Of a DNA stretch of 64,000 nt, positions 40,678-51,484 are shown one piece after another. The DNA comes from Leptospira langatensis (GTDB lineage: Bacteria; Spirochaetota; Leptospiria; Leptospirales; Leptospiraceae), in the NCBI RefSeq assembly GCF_004770615.1, contig NZ_RQER01000001.1:372001-436000 (forward strand). Direction: 5' to 3'. Position numbers and translations under genes: made by a program. The first letter of the stretch is position 1; every line of letters starts with the position of its first letter. The notes beneath the pieces are model-generated. The model was not told the origin of the DNA, searched no databases, and was given only the letters and a program-made list of their open reading frames with translations.

Positions 40678-41975
40678 CGGATGAATTTTTCCCTGTCTCG
40701 GATCAGATCCAATTCCGGGGCGAAGGACTTAATATAACGATCGAAGTAGAGGATCTGTTTGATCAAGAGGCCGAATTCCTTAGGGATCTTGAGTCCGTTT
40801 CGATTGGAAATGTCCCGGAACTCGAATAGGATCGCATTCATCTTCTGTTCGTCGAAGGCTTCTAATTCTCCCATCTGGATGTCGAGCACCATCTTACTCA
40901 TTTGACCGAATACCTTTTCGAGATCCGCAGCGAGTTTCTTTTCATCCACTCCTTGTGCGGTCCCGTCCATTCGTACTAGGCCGCTTGCGATCCTATCGGT
41001 GCGATTCAATGCCAATCCTTCTAAAAAGATCATAAGACCATCCCAGACCTTGGAGGAGATCCTACCAACGATCCCGAAATCGATAAAACCAACGCTCCCA
41101 TCCCTAAGGATCATTAGGTTTCCTGCATGTACATCCGCATGGAAGAATCCAGACTTGGACAGAGTGGAGAACCAGATCTCCAATGCGTCGGAAAGGGTCT
41201 TGGATGGATCAGAAGTATATTTGCGAAGAGAGATTTCGTCCGTAATGGGCGCTCCGTAAAATCTCTCCATGGTCAGGATTTTCCGAGTGCTTAAGTCCTT
41301 ATAGACCTTAGGGACTCTAGCTCTTGTTTCTCCAGAACCTAGTAAGTAAGTCTCGAACTCTTCTATATTAGCGGCTTCCTTTTCAAAGTCGATCTCTTCT
41401 AAGATAGAGCTTTGGAACATTCCCACCATTTCGGAAAGTCCGGAACGATTCAGGCCGGGCACAAAGATCTCGAATAGTTTCGAAGCCAAATAAAGCAGGT
41501 TCAAGTCCGCTCCTAGAGCGCTTTCTATATCGGGTCTCTGCACCTTGATCACCACATCCAAGCCGTCTTTCGTAACTGCAGAATGTACTTGGGCGATCGA
41601 AGCGGACGCCATCGGGACAGGATCGATACTTTGGAATAAGGACATATAATCCCTTCCCAATTCCTTCTTTAAGGTTTTTTGAATTTCGGAAAAGGGAAGA
41701 GGTCGGACGGAATCCAAACATTTTTGCATTTCAGTGACAATCTCTTGGGGAAAGAGAGAAGGGGCCGAGGCAATAAATTGACCTAGTTTGATATATGTTG
41801 CACCTAACTCTTCAAAAGCTTCCCTAAGGCGTACGGGAATATTCTCGGCTGTAGTACCTCCTACTGCCAGATCTTTCAAGAGAAGCAGGGTCTTAAGAGA
41901 GAATACATAGCTGCTTGCGACCATTCTGGCGGCGCTATTTACCCCTTGTTTGATCTGATTAAAAAATCCCGACAT
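40674..41975 (-). CDS. ABC1/UbiB-family atypical kinase
   Basis: 433 residues with UbiB/ADCK family motifs: YIKLGQ (KxGQ), [13 protein letters not shown] (Ala-rich loop), [18 protein letters not shown] and GFIDFG. Members support ubiquinone synthesis or lipid transport; in Leptospira, which makes menaquinone, the role is unclear. The C-terminal half lacks the two helices often found in UbiB. It overlaps feoA by four bases, an unusual partner, so iron uptake and this kinase may be co-expressed. Confidence 0.88.
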   Translation of the reverse strand: MSGFFNQIKQGVNSAARMVASSYVFSLKTLLLLKDLAVGGTTAENIPVRLREAFEELGATYIKLGQFIASAPSLFPQEIVTEMQKCLDSVRPLPFSEIQKTLKKELGRDYMSLFQSIDPVPMASASIAQVHSAVTKDGLDVVIKVQRPDIESALGADLNLLYLASKLFEIFVPGLNRSGLSEMVGMFQSSILEEIDFEKEAANIEEFETYLLGSGETRARVPKVYKDLSTRKILTMERFYGAPITDEISLRKYTSDPSKTLSDALEIWFSTLSKSGFFHADVHAGNLMILRDGSVGFIDFGIVGRISSKVWDGLMIFLEGLALNRTDRIASGLVRMDGTAQGVDEKKLAADLEKVFGQMSKMVLDIQMGELEAFDEQKMNAILFEFRDISNRNGLKIPKEFGLLIKQILYFDRYIKSFAPELDLIRDREKFIR

Positions 41976-42167
41976 TTCAGTTCCAAATTAGAAGATCGAG
42001 AGAAGAGGACAATCCAAATCGAAAACCTTTCCCCCGATTCGGGAAAAGGAACCGACCCAGTATCACTCGGGTCTATTCCACAAGCGCTTATCGAAAAACC
42101 GTATTTTGGTTTACGGGAGCGGCGAGAATTAGAGGATGGCTCTCGAACGATATATTCGGTCAGTGGT

Positions 42168-44171
42168 ATGAGCGGCGAATCGGTTTTATTGCAAGAATTA
42201 GAAAAACTCGAACTGAACGACCTAAAGAAGACCGCCTCTCTCTGGAACATTCCCAAGCTCCCGTTCAAAGAAAAGAACAAGAACGTTAAGTTCCTTTATG
42301 ATAATTTCCTAGATGAATTCTATCTAAAGGGAGTTCTGGAGAAACTGACCATCCTCCAGGTGAATATCTATACTTCTATCTTGAAGAATAAGAATGTTCT
42401 CACCTTAGGAGAGATTTCCCGTAAAGTCAATATTCCTCCGATCAACGTGGAGATGGAGTTAAACCTTCTTCGCAAATATCATCTAGTCTATCAAAGAAAG
42501 AACAGAGAAAGACTGACCAATAACCTGGACAAGTACCATGCGTACGAGGAATTGGCGGCTCTTGTTTCCCTGGACCAAAACCTAAAGGGAGACAAGTATA
42601 AGGTCTCCGTCGAAAAGCTGTTAGAGCGCAAAAAGCTGACCGATATTTCCGCAGAATGGAAGAAGGCAACTAAGGCTCCAGCCAAGATAGACAGCATCCG
42701 CAAATTCATCACTCATGCGACTTCTCCGGAGGCTTATGAGGCGTCCCTTCAATCGTTAAACGAATTGGAAAAGGATACTCTGATCCGCATCTATTTGAGC
42801 GGTGGTGCAGCGGACGCAGACGATATTCGTAGCTTTATCGTGATGGGAAGGGGCAAATACGAATCCATCATCCCGGCTCTTGTAGAAAAGGGATTGGTTG
42901 TCGACGTTTGTTTCGTAGAAGAAAAGTTCGTTCGTATCTTCGCTCTTCCGGAAGAACTCCTAAAGTATATCCAACATAATCCTATTCTTCCTTCGGTGAA
43001 GAAGGGAACCCGTCAGAGACAGGAAAAGATCGCAACGAACGAGTTGGACTTCTTCCTAAATACCAAGAAGCTTCTTTCTTATATCAGCAGAAAGGGATTG
43101 GTGCTCGCAAAATCCGGCAAGGTAAAGCAAGCGGATCATAAGCGCACGGAACAAGAACTATTAAATCCGGACATCAGTATTTTCCCGGAGAAGAGTCAGA
43201 TCTACCAAATGGAGCTGATCCTTCCTATATTAAAACTTTTGAATCTAGCGGATATCAAAGGGGAGAATATCATACTCAGAGGAGACCTGGAAGGATTCTT
43301 GGCAAAGGATATCTTCGAGATCATGAAGCTCGTGATCCATGAGGTGAACGAGGCAAGGATGAAACGGGTCAATCCTCCGGAAGTATTCCAGCCGACCGAG
43401 ATGCCTTTCTACGATAAGATGATCTTGGACAAATGCGTGAACTTGATCATCAAGTCCAAGAGGATCCATCTTTCCGTTATCTTCTCCAATATTATCCGTG
43501 AGCATTTGATCTTTAGCCCTGGATTTAGGACCAAGAATTTCCAAACCGATCTGGCTGATCTACGTAAAGAGATCATGAGCGCGATCTTCTATCTGCATCT
43601 GTTCGGTCTTTTGGAAGTGGAATATCCGAACCGTTTCCTGAATCTTTCTAAGTTAGGCGAATACTTCTTCCAAACCGGAGAATTGTCCAATGCTACCGAG
43701 AAAGGTGGGATCACGATCAACCCAGACTTCTCCGTGATCGCATTCCCGGAGAAAGTATCCATCTATGGAATTCATCTATTAAAGGCGTTCACCGAACTCA
43801 AGGACTACGATCGTGTTTACACATTCGTTCTGACCAAGGAAGCGTATCAGCTCGGTATTCTACTCGGTTATAAGACAACTGAGTTCGTGGATTTCTTAAA
43901 GGCGTCCAGCAAGGCGGAACTCGCACAGAACCTTCTTTTCTTGTTAGAAGATTGGGGAGGGAATCTACCTGTAGTCGAAGTTGCCGAAGATTGCGTTCTG
44001 GTTCGTACCAAGGATCAGAATGTGATGGAACTTCTTCTCGGCCAGATCAAAGGCAAGAAGATCGTTCTGGATGAGATCGGTCCTACTGCGGTCCTTGTGG
44101 ATAAAACTAGAGTGCAAGATGTGATCACAGTCGCTGAAAAACTGAATCTGATCATTAATTTGACTCGCTAA
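42168..44171 (+). CDS. Large protein with XPB-type helicase C-terminal domain, no helicase motor
   Basis: 667 residues from ATG 42168. The C-terminal quarter matches the Helicase_C_3/XPB-Ssl2-like domain ([70 protein letters not shown]). The rest is helical with winged-helix-like stretches ([24 protein letters not shown]) and no Walker A or DEAD motif. The frame is open to a TTG at 41946, inside the divergent kinase gene, so the later ATG is more plausible; its ribosome site is weak. It may bind DNA, but this is inference. Confidence 0.75.
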   Translation: MSGESVLLQELEKLELNDLKKTASLWNIPKLPFKEKNKNVKFLYDNFLDEFYLKGVLEKLTILQVNIYTSILKNKNVLTLGEISRKVNIPPINVEMELNLLRKYHLVYQRKNRERLTNNLDKYHAYEELAALVSLDQNLKGDKYKVSVEKLLERKKLTDISAEWKKATKAPAKIDSIRKFITHATSPEAYEASLQSLNELEKDTLIRIYLSGGAADADDIRSFIVMGRGKYESIIPALVEKGLVVDVCFVEEKFVRIFALPEELLKYIQHNPILPSVKKGTRQRQEKIATNELDFFLNTKKLLSYISRKGLVLAKSGKVKQADHKRTEQELLNPDISIFPEKSQIYQMELILPILKLLNLADIKGENIILRGDLEGFLAKDIFEIMKLVIHEVNEARMKRVNPPEVFQPTEMPFYDKMILDKCVNLIIKSKRIHLSVIFSNIIREHLIFSPGFRTKNFQTDLADLRKEIMSAIFYLHLFGLLEVEYPNRFLNLSKLGEYFFQTGELSNATEKGGITINPDFSVIAFPEKVSIYGIHLLKAFTELKDYDRVYTFVLTKEAYQLGILLGYKTTEFVDFLKASSKAELAQNLLFLLEDWGGNLPVVEVAEDCVLVRTKDQNVMELLLGQIKGKKIVLDEIGPTAVLVDKTRVQDVITVAEKLNLIINLTR

Positions 44172-44495
44172 CAAATCTTTTAGTATTTACCCATTTGGGA
44201 TAAGTTTCCTAACGATCGGCTGACGTTTTCCACGTCATTTTCTCTTTCTCTCCCTGGAGCTGTCTGACTTTTATCCATGTTCAGATACATAAATCCAGCT
44301 AGAAACGCTCGGATCAAATTCGTCCTATCTGTTAAGGGATAGAATTGGAGACAAGAAGCAGTAAAAATAAAAAAACTTCCTCGTGGTTGATTCTTGTTGC
44401 AAAGATGTGTTTTATAGACAATTGGTTAACTTATTATGGCAGAAAGAGGGAATTTCTTTGATCCTCCTTCTTACCATTCCGAGTTTTAGGTAAAA
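44172..44495 (+). other. Intergenic region before the large lipoprotein
   Basis: 324 bases. It contains one clear terminator near its start. Further on, TTGATT followed about 18 bases later by TTTATAG (44387-44417) could be a promoter for the lipoprotein gene; this is weak. No gene or repeat copy seen. Confidence 0.4.
44221..44245 (+). terminator. Intrinsic terminator
   Basis: TGACGT and ACGTCA form a perfect 6-bp stem with a five-base loop, followed by TTTTCTCTTTC. It lies about 50 bases after the stop of the helicase-domain gene. Confidence 0.6.
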
Positions 44496-47400
44496 ATGAA
44501 TCTGTTTCGAATGATTTTCCGACATTTCTGTTTTGTTTTTATCCTTCTCTTCTTCTTTCTCTCTTCCTTTGCCGGTTGCAGGCCGGAAAACCTGCAGAAT
44601 TCTATTCAATCCGCTCTTCTTCAATTGCTTTCCCAAGGGTTGGGAATCCATACATCATCGAATCCGATTATTCCGGGGAGAACTCTTAGTCTGAATGGAA
44701 CCCGTGTTCCTCCTGTGATCGGTACTGTTCTGGACCCGAGTAACAGTGGAACTGCCATAGGGATCGCAACGGAGAACGCTTTAATTCCGAATCTGATCTT
44801 ATTATATAATACGAATGGACAACCTTTTGCAGTAGATGCGAACGGTGACGGTAATTTGGACTATTATATCTGCATCGGGAGCGATGGGAATGTGACCCTG
44901 AACACAGGGACCAATTGCACCGGTGGTCAGGTTGTGATCTTACCGACTCACGGGTTTGACACGAATCTGGATGGAGTCGCTGATAATCAGATCTTGGCTG
45001 ATATCGCTTCCGATTCTACTCTTCCGAGCAGTTTGATCAGTCCGAGCCAAGGTCTGTATGGAGGAGCCCAATCGATTACGATCACCTGTTCCGATAATGT
45101 TGCTCCAGGCGATATCGTATATACGACAGACGGTTCTCTTCCAACATACGCCCCCTTAAACGGTAAGGTCACAAATCCTCCGCATGCTTTATTCAGTATA
45201 GGCGGAGCTGGGGATGGCATTTATACTGTCAGATATAGATGCAGGGATTTTGCGGGAAATGTGGAGAACGCTCAGTCTGCTACTTATCAAATAAATCATA
45301 ATATTCCGATTATCTCATTGTCCGGTGCTTTGAGTTCAGCGTATATCAGCACAAATTCCGGGGCGATCAACTCTGCGAATTTCTCCTGGCAGGCGAGCCA
45401 GTCCGGCGCGTATTCTATTCGTTTGAACGCAACCGGTTGTTCTGACGGAACGGTCTTGAATTCGGGAACTGCAACGGCGAATTCTACAATTGCCTCCAGT
45501 GTATTGGCAAGTCAGTTGAGCCTAGGCTCTAACTCTGTCTATATTTGTGTGACTTCCGGGCTAACAGGTCATTTGGCCTTATCGATTTCCAGAGACGATT
45601 CTAGTCCTTCTATTACCCCGAACCCAGGTGCTGGGACTTTCGGTTCTTCTCCCCAAAACGTTCAGTTGAATTGCAATGATTCGAGTGGTTGTAAGGTAGC
45701 ATATACTTTGGATGGTTCCGATCCAGGAATAGATCCGATCACTGGAAATGTAACGAGTGGGGCTTTGTATTCGGGTTCTTCTATATCTCTTTCGAATGGT
45801 TCTACCGAGGTGAGATCGATTGCAAGGGATAATGCGGGAAATGTTTCCTCTATCCAAAGTTCGACATACGTTATTAACTCCGCTGTGGCAACGATAACGG
45901 TCAATGCATACGTTCCTGCGAGTAAGGCGATCAATTCTAATTCTTCCGCGACGGTCGAGTTGGATTGGCAATCGAGTGCATCCGGTTTTTATAAGATATA
46001 TGTGGGAAGTTCGGCTACCTGCAGTTCAGGGACCTTGGCTACGGGGACGAATGTCGGCGGATCCGTAACTGCAAATTCTCAGGTGACTTCTATTTTAGAT
46101 AATTCTAATTTTGTAAACGGTTCCAATACCGTTCTTATTTGTGTTGCGAATGCGAGTTTGGATCCTCAATACGGAAGCTTTAGTACTACGATCATTAAGG
46201 ATAGTGTTCTACCTACCGTATCTTCTTCTACTCCTGCGAATAATGGATTGGGGATTACAGTCGCGCCGGCGAGTCTAACGATCCAATTTAGCGAAGCAAT
46301 GGATGCGAGTCTGATCCCTAATTCCGATTCGAATCTTTGCCCTGCGACGGCTCCTTCTACTCCTGCGACGATCACCGCATATGTTTATGACGGTCTGAGT
46401 ATGAATTGTACGGATGTTTCCGTGAAATATACTTGGGCAGATACGAATAAAACCAAGTTGGTTGTGGATCTTTCTTGGGTAAATTACCCTGAAAATACCA
46501 AGGTTTTACTAACATTCCCGAATAGCTATATCAAGGATCTGGCAGGAAATTCTATCGCTTCCGATGTGAGTATTGGATTTACTACTACCAAGGATCCTAA
46601 GAAATTCAAGGTTTTGAAAACGAATCAGATCACTTGCTCGGACATTAATGGGAATCCGGTTCCTTGTTCCGGGACCGGACAGGATGGGGAATATTCTTCC
46701 AGTAAGAATTTTACCAGGAGTTACTCTTCACCTACAAGCATAGGTTCCGGCTATATCACTACTGATAATGTAACAGGTCTCGTTTGGAAAACCTGCGCCT
46801 TAGGTTGGGAAGTGCAAACCGGTACTCCGGATACTTGCGTGAAAAATAGTCCGTACCCCGGTCCTTGGCCTTTCTATAACGATAATAGCCAAACGACCCC
46901 TCTTTACTCTGCGGTGAATGCTTGCTCCGCTTTGAATTCTTCCAATTACGCGAATCTCTCCAACTGGAGATTACCTACTGCAGCCGAGTTAAGCACTCTT
47001 CCGACATACGGTTCTCCTGGAAGTATTGCGATCGATACAAATGCTTTCTTAAGTACATCTAGTGCTTTGGCATCTACCTATTGGATCAATTTCTGGACAG
47101 GTACTGCGTTCTTAGGAGATCCTTATTACTCTTGGGCCATTGGTTTTGGGGACGGATCTTCTACTACATCCGTTAAGCCTACTGGGGATAGTATCTTCTG
47201 TGTTTCTTCTTCCAGTTCTTCTGCTGCGCAAATATCGTACACGATCAATAAGACCGCAAGCGTCAACAACGGAACCGTTACGGATAATGTAACAGGACTT
47301 ATGTGGCAGATGTGTACGGATGACGGGAGTTCCGGAACAAATTGCGGAACTGGTGCTGCCGTATCATACACTTGGGATATGGCGCTCGCTAGATGCAACT

Positions 47401-47654
47401 CTTTGAGCTTACTCGGAAAGACTTGGAGATTGCCGAATATCAATGAGTTAAGATCGATAATGGATTACTCAAAGGCTAATCCTTCCATCGATGCAACCTA
47501 TTTCCCAGGAACATTATCGAATTATTATTGGTCTTCTACGTCTTACGCTCCTTCTCCTTCAAATGCATGGTACATCCACTTCAATCGAGGCCTAGTAAGT
47601 GCTTTTGCCGCGAAGAGTTCTAGTAGTTTCTACGTTCGTTGTGTAACGAATTAG
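44496..47654 (+). CDS. Large lipoprotein with chitobiase-like, Ig-like and Lcl (DUF1566) domains
   Basis: 1052 residues. A lipoprotein signal (FLSSFAGC, Cys28) is followed by two chitobiase/HEX-like repeats (IVYTTDGSLPT near 208; VAYTLDGSDPG near 398), an SbsA/Big_5 Ig-like domain (about 570-705; SSSTPANNGLGITVAPASL) and two C-terminal Lcl/DUF1566 domains (VTGLVWKTC...WRLPTAAEL near 757; VTGLMWQMC...WRLPNINEL...YYWSST near 929). This looks like a surface-exposed adhesin- or binding-type protein. It lies 349 bases before the RND operon on the same strand and may or may not be part of it. Confidence 0.8.
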   Translation: MNLFRMIFRHFCFVFILLFFFLSSFAGCRPENLQNSIQSALLQLLSQGLGIHTSSNPIIPGRTLSLNGTRVPPVIGTVLDPSNSGTAIGIATENALIPNLILLYNTNGQPFAVDANGDGNLDYYICIGSDGNVTLNTGTNCTGGQVVILPTHGFDTNLDGVADNQILADIASDSTLPSSLISPSQGLYGGAQSITITCSDNVAPGDIVYTTDGSLPTYAPLNGKVTNPPHALFSIGGAGDGIYTVRYRCRDFAGNVENAQSATYQINHNIPIISLSGALSSAYISTNSGAINSANFSWQASQSGAYSIRLNATGCSDGTVLNSGTATANSTIASSVLASQLSLGSNSVYICVTSGLTGHLALSISRDDSSPSITPNPGAGTFGSSPQNVQLNCNDSSGCKVAYTLDGSDPGIDPITGNVTSGALYSGSSISLSNGSTEVRSIARDNAGNVSSIQSSTYVINSAVATITVNAYVPASKAINSNSSATVELDWQSSASGFYKIYVGSSATCSSGTLATGTNVGGSVTANSQVTSILDNSNFVNGSNTVLICVANASLDPQYGSFSTTIIKDSVLPTVSSSTPANNGLGITVAPASLTIQFSEAMDASLIPNSDSNLCPATAPSTPATITAYVYDGLSMNCTDVSVKYTWADTNKTKLVVDLSWVNYPENTKVLLTFPNSYIKDLAGNSIASDVSIGFTTTKDPKKFKVLKTNQITCSDINGNPVPCSGTGQDGEYSSSKNFTRSYSSPTSIGSGYITTDNVTGLVWKTCALGWEVQTGTPDTCVKNSPYPGPWPFYNDNSQTTPLYSAVNACSALNSSNYANLSNWRLPTAAELSTLPTYGSPGSIAIDTNAFLSTSSALASTYWINFWTGTAFLGDPYYSWAIGFGDGSSTTSVKPTGDSIFCVSSSSSSAAQISYTINKTASVNNGTVTDNVTGLMWQMCTDDGSSGTNCGTGAAVSYTWDMALARCNSLSLLGKTWRLPNINELRSIMDYSKANPSIDATYFPGTLSNYYWSSTSYAPSPSNAWYIHFNRGLVSAFAAKSSSSFYVRCVTN

Positions 47655-48003
47655 CGATTTATGATCTTCTTTCTCAATTTTCTTTCTCGTTTTTCTTCTT
47701 ATTTACAAAACGGACAAAAATATATTGCGAATAATGCCGTCAGTTTCAAGAGTCTCCCACAAGAGGGTGTTTATTAACGAAGGATTGACATAAGTTATCT
47801 TCATTTGGCATTTCTTATTTTGGTTTTCCATTCGAATGAAAGTTTCTCTTGGATTTAAATAAAAATGTCATTCGATGCAAGTGTCCTTGGTTTATTTGGC
47901 TGATCTGTCTTTTGATCTCGCTATATTCTTTATAGTATATCGCAGTCGGTTGGAGAGAATACATCGTATCCAATTTGCGAGATCTTAGATTATTTTTGAA
48001 GCG
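47655..48003 (+). other. Intergenic region before the RND operon
   Basis: 349 bases, AT-rich, with no supportable gene; a minus-strand frame at 47815-48075 has no family features and enters the TolC gene. TTGACA at 47787 and TATAGT near 47932 are possible promoter parts, but no well-spaced pair is seen. The operon's promoter should lie here. Confidence 0.4.
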
Positions 48004-49668
48004 ATGGTATTGTGTTTGAGGAGCATGGCACGGATTCTTTCCGATAAAGTTTTCTTTCTTCGTGTGAGGAGTCACGCTCGCTTTCTTAGATCTACGAATC
48101 GATTTGTATTATTCTCTTTTGTCTTTTTAAGCTATCCAGTATTTTCTGAATCTTCCGCTGCTTTGCCAAACCGTGGGAATATTACCCGGGTCCGTTTGCC
48201 TATCAATTTAGATCAGGCCATCCTGATCGGTACAACGAATAATGTGATCCTAAGGACCTTGGATTCTAAGAAAGAGATCTCTAAGATGGTGATCACAGAA
48301 AGATGGAGAGAGTTTTTGCCCAAGGTAGGCGTTCAATATCTTGGTCTGCGGAACGTTAATACCGGCTCCATCGACAACCTGTACAACGACGTTCGATTGA
48401 CTGTACAACAATTGGTTTTTGACGGTGGAGAGGCGGGGCTCCAAGTAGAGATCGCCAAAATGAACGATGTACTGAACGAACAGGATTTTAAGATCAATGC
48501 TGCCAAAGTCAAGCTGGAGATCCAAAAGTCATATATGAAGGCTTTGGCCGCCAAGGGAAAGATCCTGCTCGGCCGCAAATCCATCGAGAAAATGGAAGAA
48601 TCCCTAAAAAAGGCAAAGGTTGAATTTAGCCAGGGACTCATCACAAAAGTGCAATTGATGGAGGCTACGAATAAGATCAAGCAGGCCCAATTCACTTTCC
48701 TAAAATACAAGAACGAATCCAATCAATCTCTTTTAGAACTCAAGCAAGTGCTATCTTTGGATTATCATGTGGATCTGGATCTTGAGGAAAATATCTATAC
48801 GGACATCTCTATCTCCGAGCCTAAGTTCGATGTGGAAGAAACCATTATTCGAGCGATCAATACTAGAGAAGATCTAAAGAAATCCCAGGTCGTTGTTCGT
48901 AAACTGAAGAACGAAAAGAAGATCGCGGATAATTATTGGATCCCTAAGATCTATCTAGGCGGTTATGCCGGTAAGAACGGTAACGATTTCCCTCTTCGTC
49001 ATGATATTTACGGTCTGAATTTTAATTTGGTCATTCCATTCGGAAGTAGCGTTGTTCAGTCCAATGGAAGTTTGGGTGTCCAGAAGGACGGAACCGGTAT
49101 CCAAACCTATCCAGGGTTCGGTAACCAAACGGTTGGTCCCGGATTGAACGGTTACGAATCTAGCTCCATTAAGTTTTTTGATAATTTGGCATACTCCAGA
49201 AAGATCGTGGAGGGCGAGGTCCAGTTAGCTGAGGCTCTTCTGAATTTTAAGAATTTGGAAAATCAAGTGGCGGTAGAAGTACAGAAAAGCCTGGATAGAT
49301 CGGTAGAGGCTTGGGAACTCCTTAAGATCTCCAATTCCAGAGTGCTTCTTCAATGGGAATCATTAAAAATAAGTAATACTAAATTGAATGTTGGCCAATC
49401 CAAGAAGGAAGAACTTTTGAATTCCGAATTGGAGTTTGTTCGCTCCGAGCAGGAACTAACGGATTCTCTCGTTAACTATATGATCAGTTGTTACGAAGCG
49501 GCTCATGTTGCGAATCTGGACGTAACTCAGAAGAAATTAATTCGAATACAAAAAGGAAAGGGGAATTCTTTGATCGGTGCCTTATTGCAGAATAAGGATA
49601 CTAAGTCCGTTGCCGGATTGGACTCGGCGGACCCGATGAAGACTGACTCTTTTCCAGGTGCAAATTGA
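48004..49668 (+). CDS. TolC-family outer-membrane efflux protein
   Basis: 554 residues. Signal peptide after a basic leader (RFVLFSFVFLSYPVFSES), then the two-part TolC fold with long helices: LDQAILIGTTNNVI, VRLTVQQLVFDGGEAGLQVEIA, IQKSYMKALAAKGKILLG and, in the second half, EGEVQLAEALLNFKNLENQVAVEVQKS. It forms the outer-membrane exit duct for the RND pump encoded downstream. An ATG at 48025, behind GAGGAG but too close to it, is an alternative start. Confidence 0.88.
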   Translation: MVLCLRSMARILSDKVFFLRVRSHARFLRSTNRFVLFSFVFLSYPVFSESSAALPNRGNITRVRLPINLDQAILIGTTNNVILRTLDSKKEISKMVITERWREFLPKVGVQYLGLRNVNTGSIDNLYNDVRLTVQQLVFDGGEAGLQVEIAKMNDVLNEQDFKINAAKVKLEIQKSYMKALAAKGKILLGRKSIEKMEESLKKAKVEFSQGLITKVQLMEATNKIKQAQFTFLKYKNESNQSLLELKQVLSLDYHVDLDLEENIYTDISISEPKFDVEETIIRAINTREDLKKSQVVVRKLKNEKKIADNYWIPKIYLGGYAGKNGNDFPLRHDIYGLNFNLVIPFGSSVVQSNGSLGVQKDGTGIQTYPGFGNQTVGPGLNGYESSSIKFFDNLAYSRKIVEGEVQLAEALLNFKNLENQVAVEVQKSLDRSVEAWELLKISNSRVLLQWESLKISNTKLNVGQSKKEELLNSELEFVRSEQELTDSLVNYMISCYEAAHVANLDVTQKKLIRIQKGKGNSLIGALLQNKDTKSVAGLDSADPMKTDSFPGAN

Positions 49669-49699
49669 GAAATTGCTTACGATGCATTTATAGGAAGAG

Positions 49700-51484
49700 A
49701 TGGGTATGAGAATATTTCTAATTATTAGTTTGGTCGCTACACTGGTCTTGATCGGTTGCGATTCGATCTCCAAAAATCTTTTGAAGGCAGATCCTTTTGT
49801 GGGGGAGACAGAACCTCCTAAGGTGATCTTTAGTAACCCTACGACTGGAGAACAAAATCTTCCTACAAGCCAATCCTTCTCTGTGGGCTTTAGTAGGGTC
49901 ATGAATATTAATAGTTGCCAACTTGCCTTTACCATTTCTCCTTCTACTCCCGGATTCTTTACGAATACCGCAGGCTTGGTTCTAACATTTACTCCTTCTG
50001 CTGCCTTGAATGCCGGAACGTATACGTTTAATCTTACGAAATCCTGTGAGGATCCGAACGGAATGGATATCCAAAATCCTTTCAGTGCTTCCGTGGCCAT
50101 CGGAACCTCTACCGGCAGTTTAGGCTCGAATCCTACGATCTCCGGTATGTATGTGTATGCGGGAACTTCTTCTGCATGTAATACTTCGAATGCGGCTTTG
50201 ACGGACTTTTTAAACGGAAATGTGCAGAACGCTTGTATGGGAAACCCTTCTCAAAACCAGATCCTGATCAATTTCTCCCGTCCGATGAATCCTCAGACGA
50301 CGAATTCGGCGATCACGATCAGTCCCAATGTTCCTGGAAGTTATACTTGGACTTCGAATACGATCCTTACGATCACTCCTGACTCCGCGTTTGCTTTGAA
50401 TCAACGTTATACGGTGATCGTAGGCGCTCAGGCAACGGACCAGAATAATATAGCATTAAAGCAAGCGGTCCAATCCAGCTTCTATGTAGGTTCCGGAAAT
50501 GCGAATCCGGGAGTCACTTCTATGACCGTTCTGAGCGGTTCTCAGGCGGGTTGCCAGGCAGGGATTGGGACTGCGACGAACTTCTTAACTAGTACAGTCA
50601 ATAATGCCTGCGTGGGGAATCCTACGAACAATACGATCACGTTTAATTTTACCACGCCAATGGATCAGCAGAGTACTCAAAATGCGATCTCTCTTTCTCC
50701 GAGCATTCCGGGTAGTTTCAGTTGGTCGAATGGGAATCAGACTCTGACCTTGGCCTCCGACTCAACCCTGAATTTCGGGACTCGCTATGATGTGGGCGTT
50801 AGCACCTCAGCGCAATCTTCCGGATTGATCCCGATGCAGCAAGCAGTGGTCGGAAGTTTTGTTGCAGGCGCTCTGAATCCTGCACCGATCGTGCAGGCTG
50901 TAGGGCTTGCTAGCCAAATTGGTGCTCCTGGTTGTTCACAAACGTACCCCGGAACAGGAAGTTCGACGGGAGGGGATTGGAATCTAGGCTTCTGCTGGTG
51001 GGATTCTTCCTTGCCGGTCCTTTCTCCTAGTTCTTATAAATTTAGGGGTGGAGATGATGGTACTACGACTGCTGCCTCCTGTGCCGACAAGACCACTGAC
51101 GATTTTAGGCTGATCTTCAATAACTATATGGATCAGGGAACCACTGTGAATGCGGTTTCTTTGAGTAGAGTGAGTGGTACTTCTACGGTAATTCGATTGT
51201 CTACTTGGAGTTGGAGCGATTGCCAGGTTTCTTATCCTTTCGGTTGCAGGGTTTTAGATCTGAAGTTTGCGGAGATCGAGGCAAGCTGCGGCGGTAGCGG
51301 GGCATTCGGTTCTTCGGGCGATTACAACTTAACGAATGCAGGTTTGGATTTCACGAATGCGTATGCTCCTATTGCAGTGGATCCGAACGGTCCGATCTAT
51401 ACGATCTCGGTCAGCAATTCCGCATCGGATGTGAACGGACGCAATTTGAATTCTCCATTCTCCTTCTCTACGGTGAGCCAATAG
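49700..51484 (+). CDS. Ig-like (Big_5/SbsA) repeat lipoprotein
   Basis: 594 residues. Lipoprotein signal LVLIGC (Cys20). Three Big_5-type repeats of about 110 residues (PPKVIFSNPTTGEQNLPTSQSF; FSRPMNPQTTNSAITISPNVPGSY; FTTPMDQQSTQNAISLSPSIPGSF), each starting after a cysteine-containing spacer (MYVYAGTSSACNTSN, MTVLSGSQAGCQAG), then a Cys-rich C-terminal domain of unknown type (about 400-590). Placed between the TolC and adaptor genes, it may be an envelope partner of the pump; that is inference. ATG 49706 is also possible. Confidence 0.8.
   Translation: MGMRIFLIISLVATLVLIGCDSISKNLLKADPFVGETEPPKVIFSNPTTGEQNLPTSQSFSVGFSRVMNINSCQLAFTISPSTPGFFTNTAGLVLTFTPSAALNAGTYTFNLTKSCEDPNGMDIQNPFSASVAIGTSTGSLGSNPTISGMYVYAGTSSACNTSNAALTDFLNGNVQNACMGNPSQNQILINFSRPMNPQTTNSAITISPNVPGSYTWTSNTILTITPDSAFALNQRYTVIVGAQATDQNNIALKQAVQSSFYVGSGNANPGVTSMTVLSGSQAGCQAGIGTATNFLTSTVNNACVGNPTNNTITFNFTTPMDQQSTQNAISLSPSIPGSFSWSNGNQTLTLASDSTLNFGTRYDVGVSTSAQSSGLIPMQQAVVGSFVAGALNPAPIVQAVGLASQIGAPGCSQTYPGTGSSTGGDWNLGFCWWDSSLPVLSPSSYKFRGGDDGTTTAASCADKTTDDFRLIFNNYMDQGTTVNAVSLSRVSGTSTVIRLSTWSWSDCQVSYPFGCRVLDLKFAEIEASCGGSGAFGSSGDYNLTNAGLDFTNAYAPIAVDPNGPIYTISVSNSASDVNGRNLNSPFSFSTVSQ

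Noticed and set aside
47815..48075. Minus-strand open frame of 86 codons before the TolC gene
   Set aside because: No family features, no ribosome site, and it enters the TolC coding start on the opposite strand.
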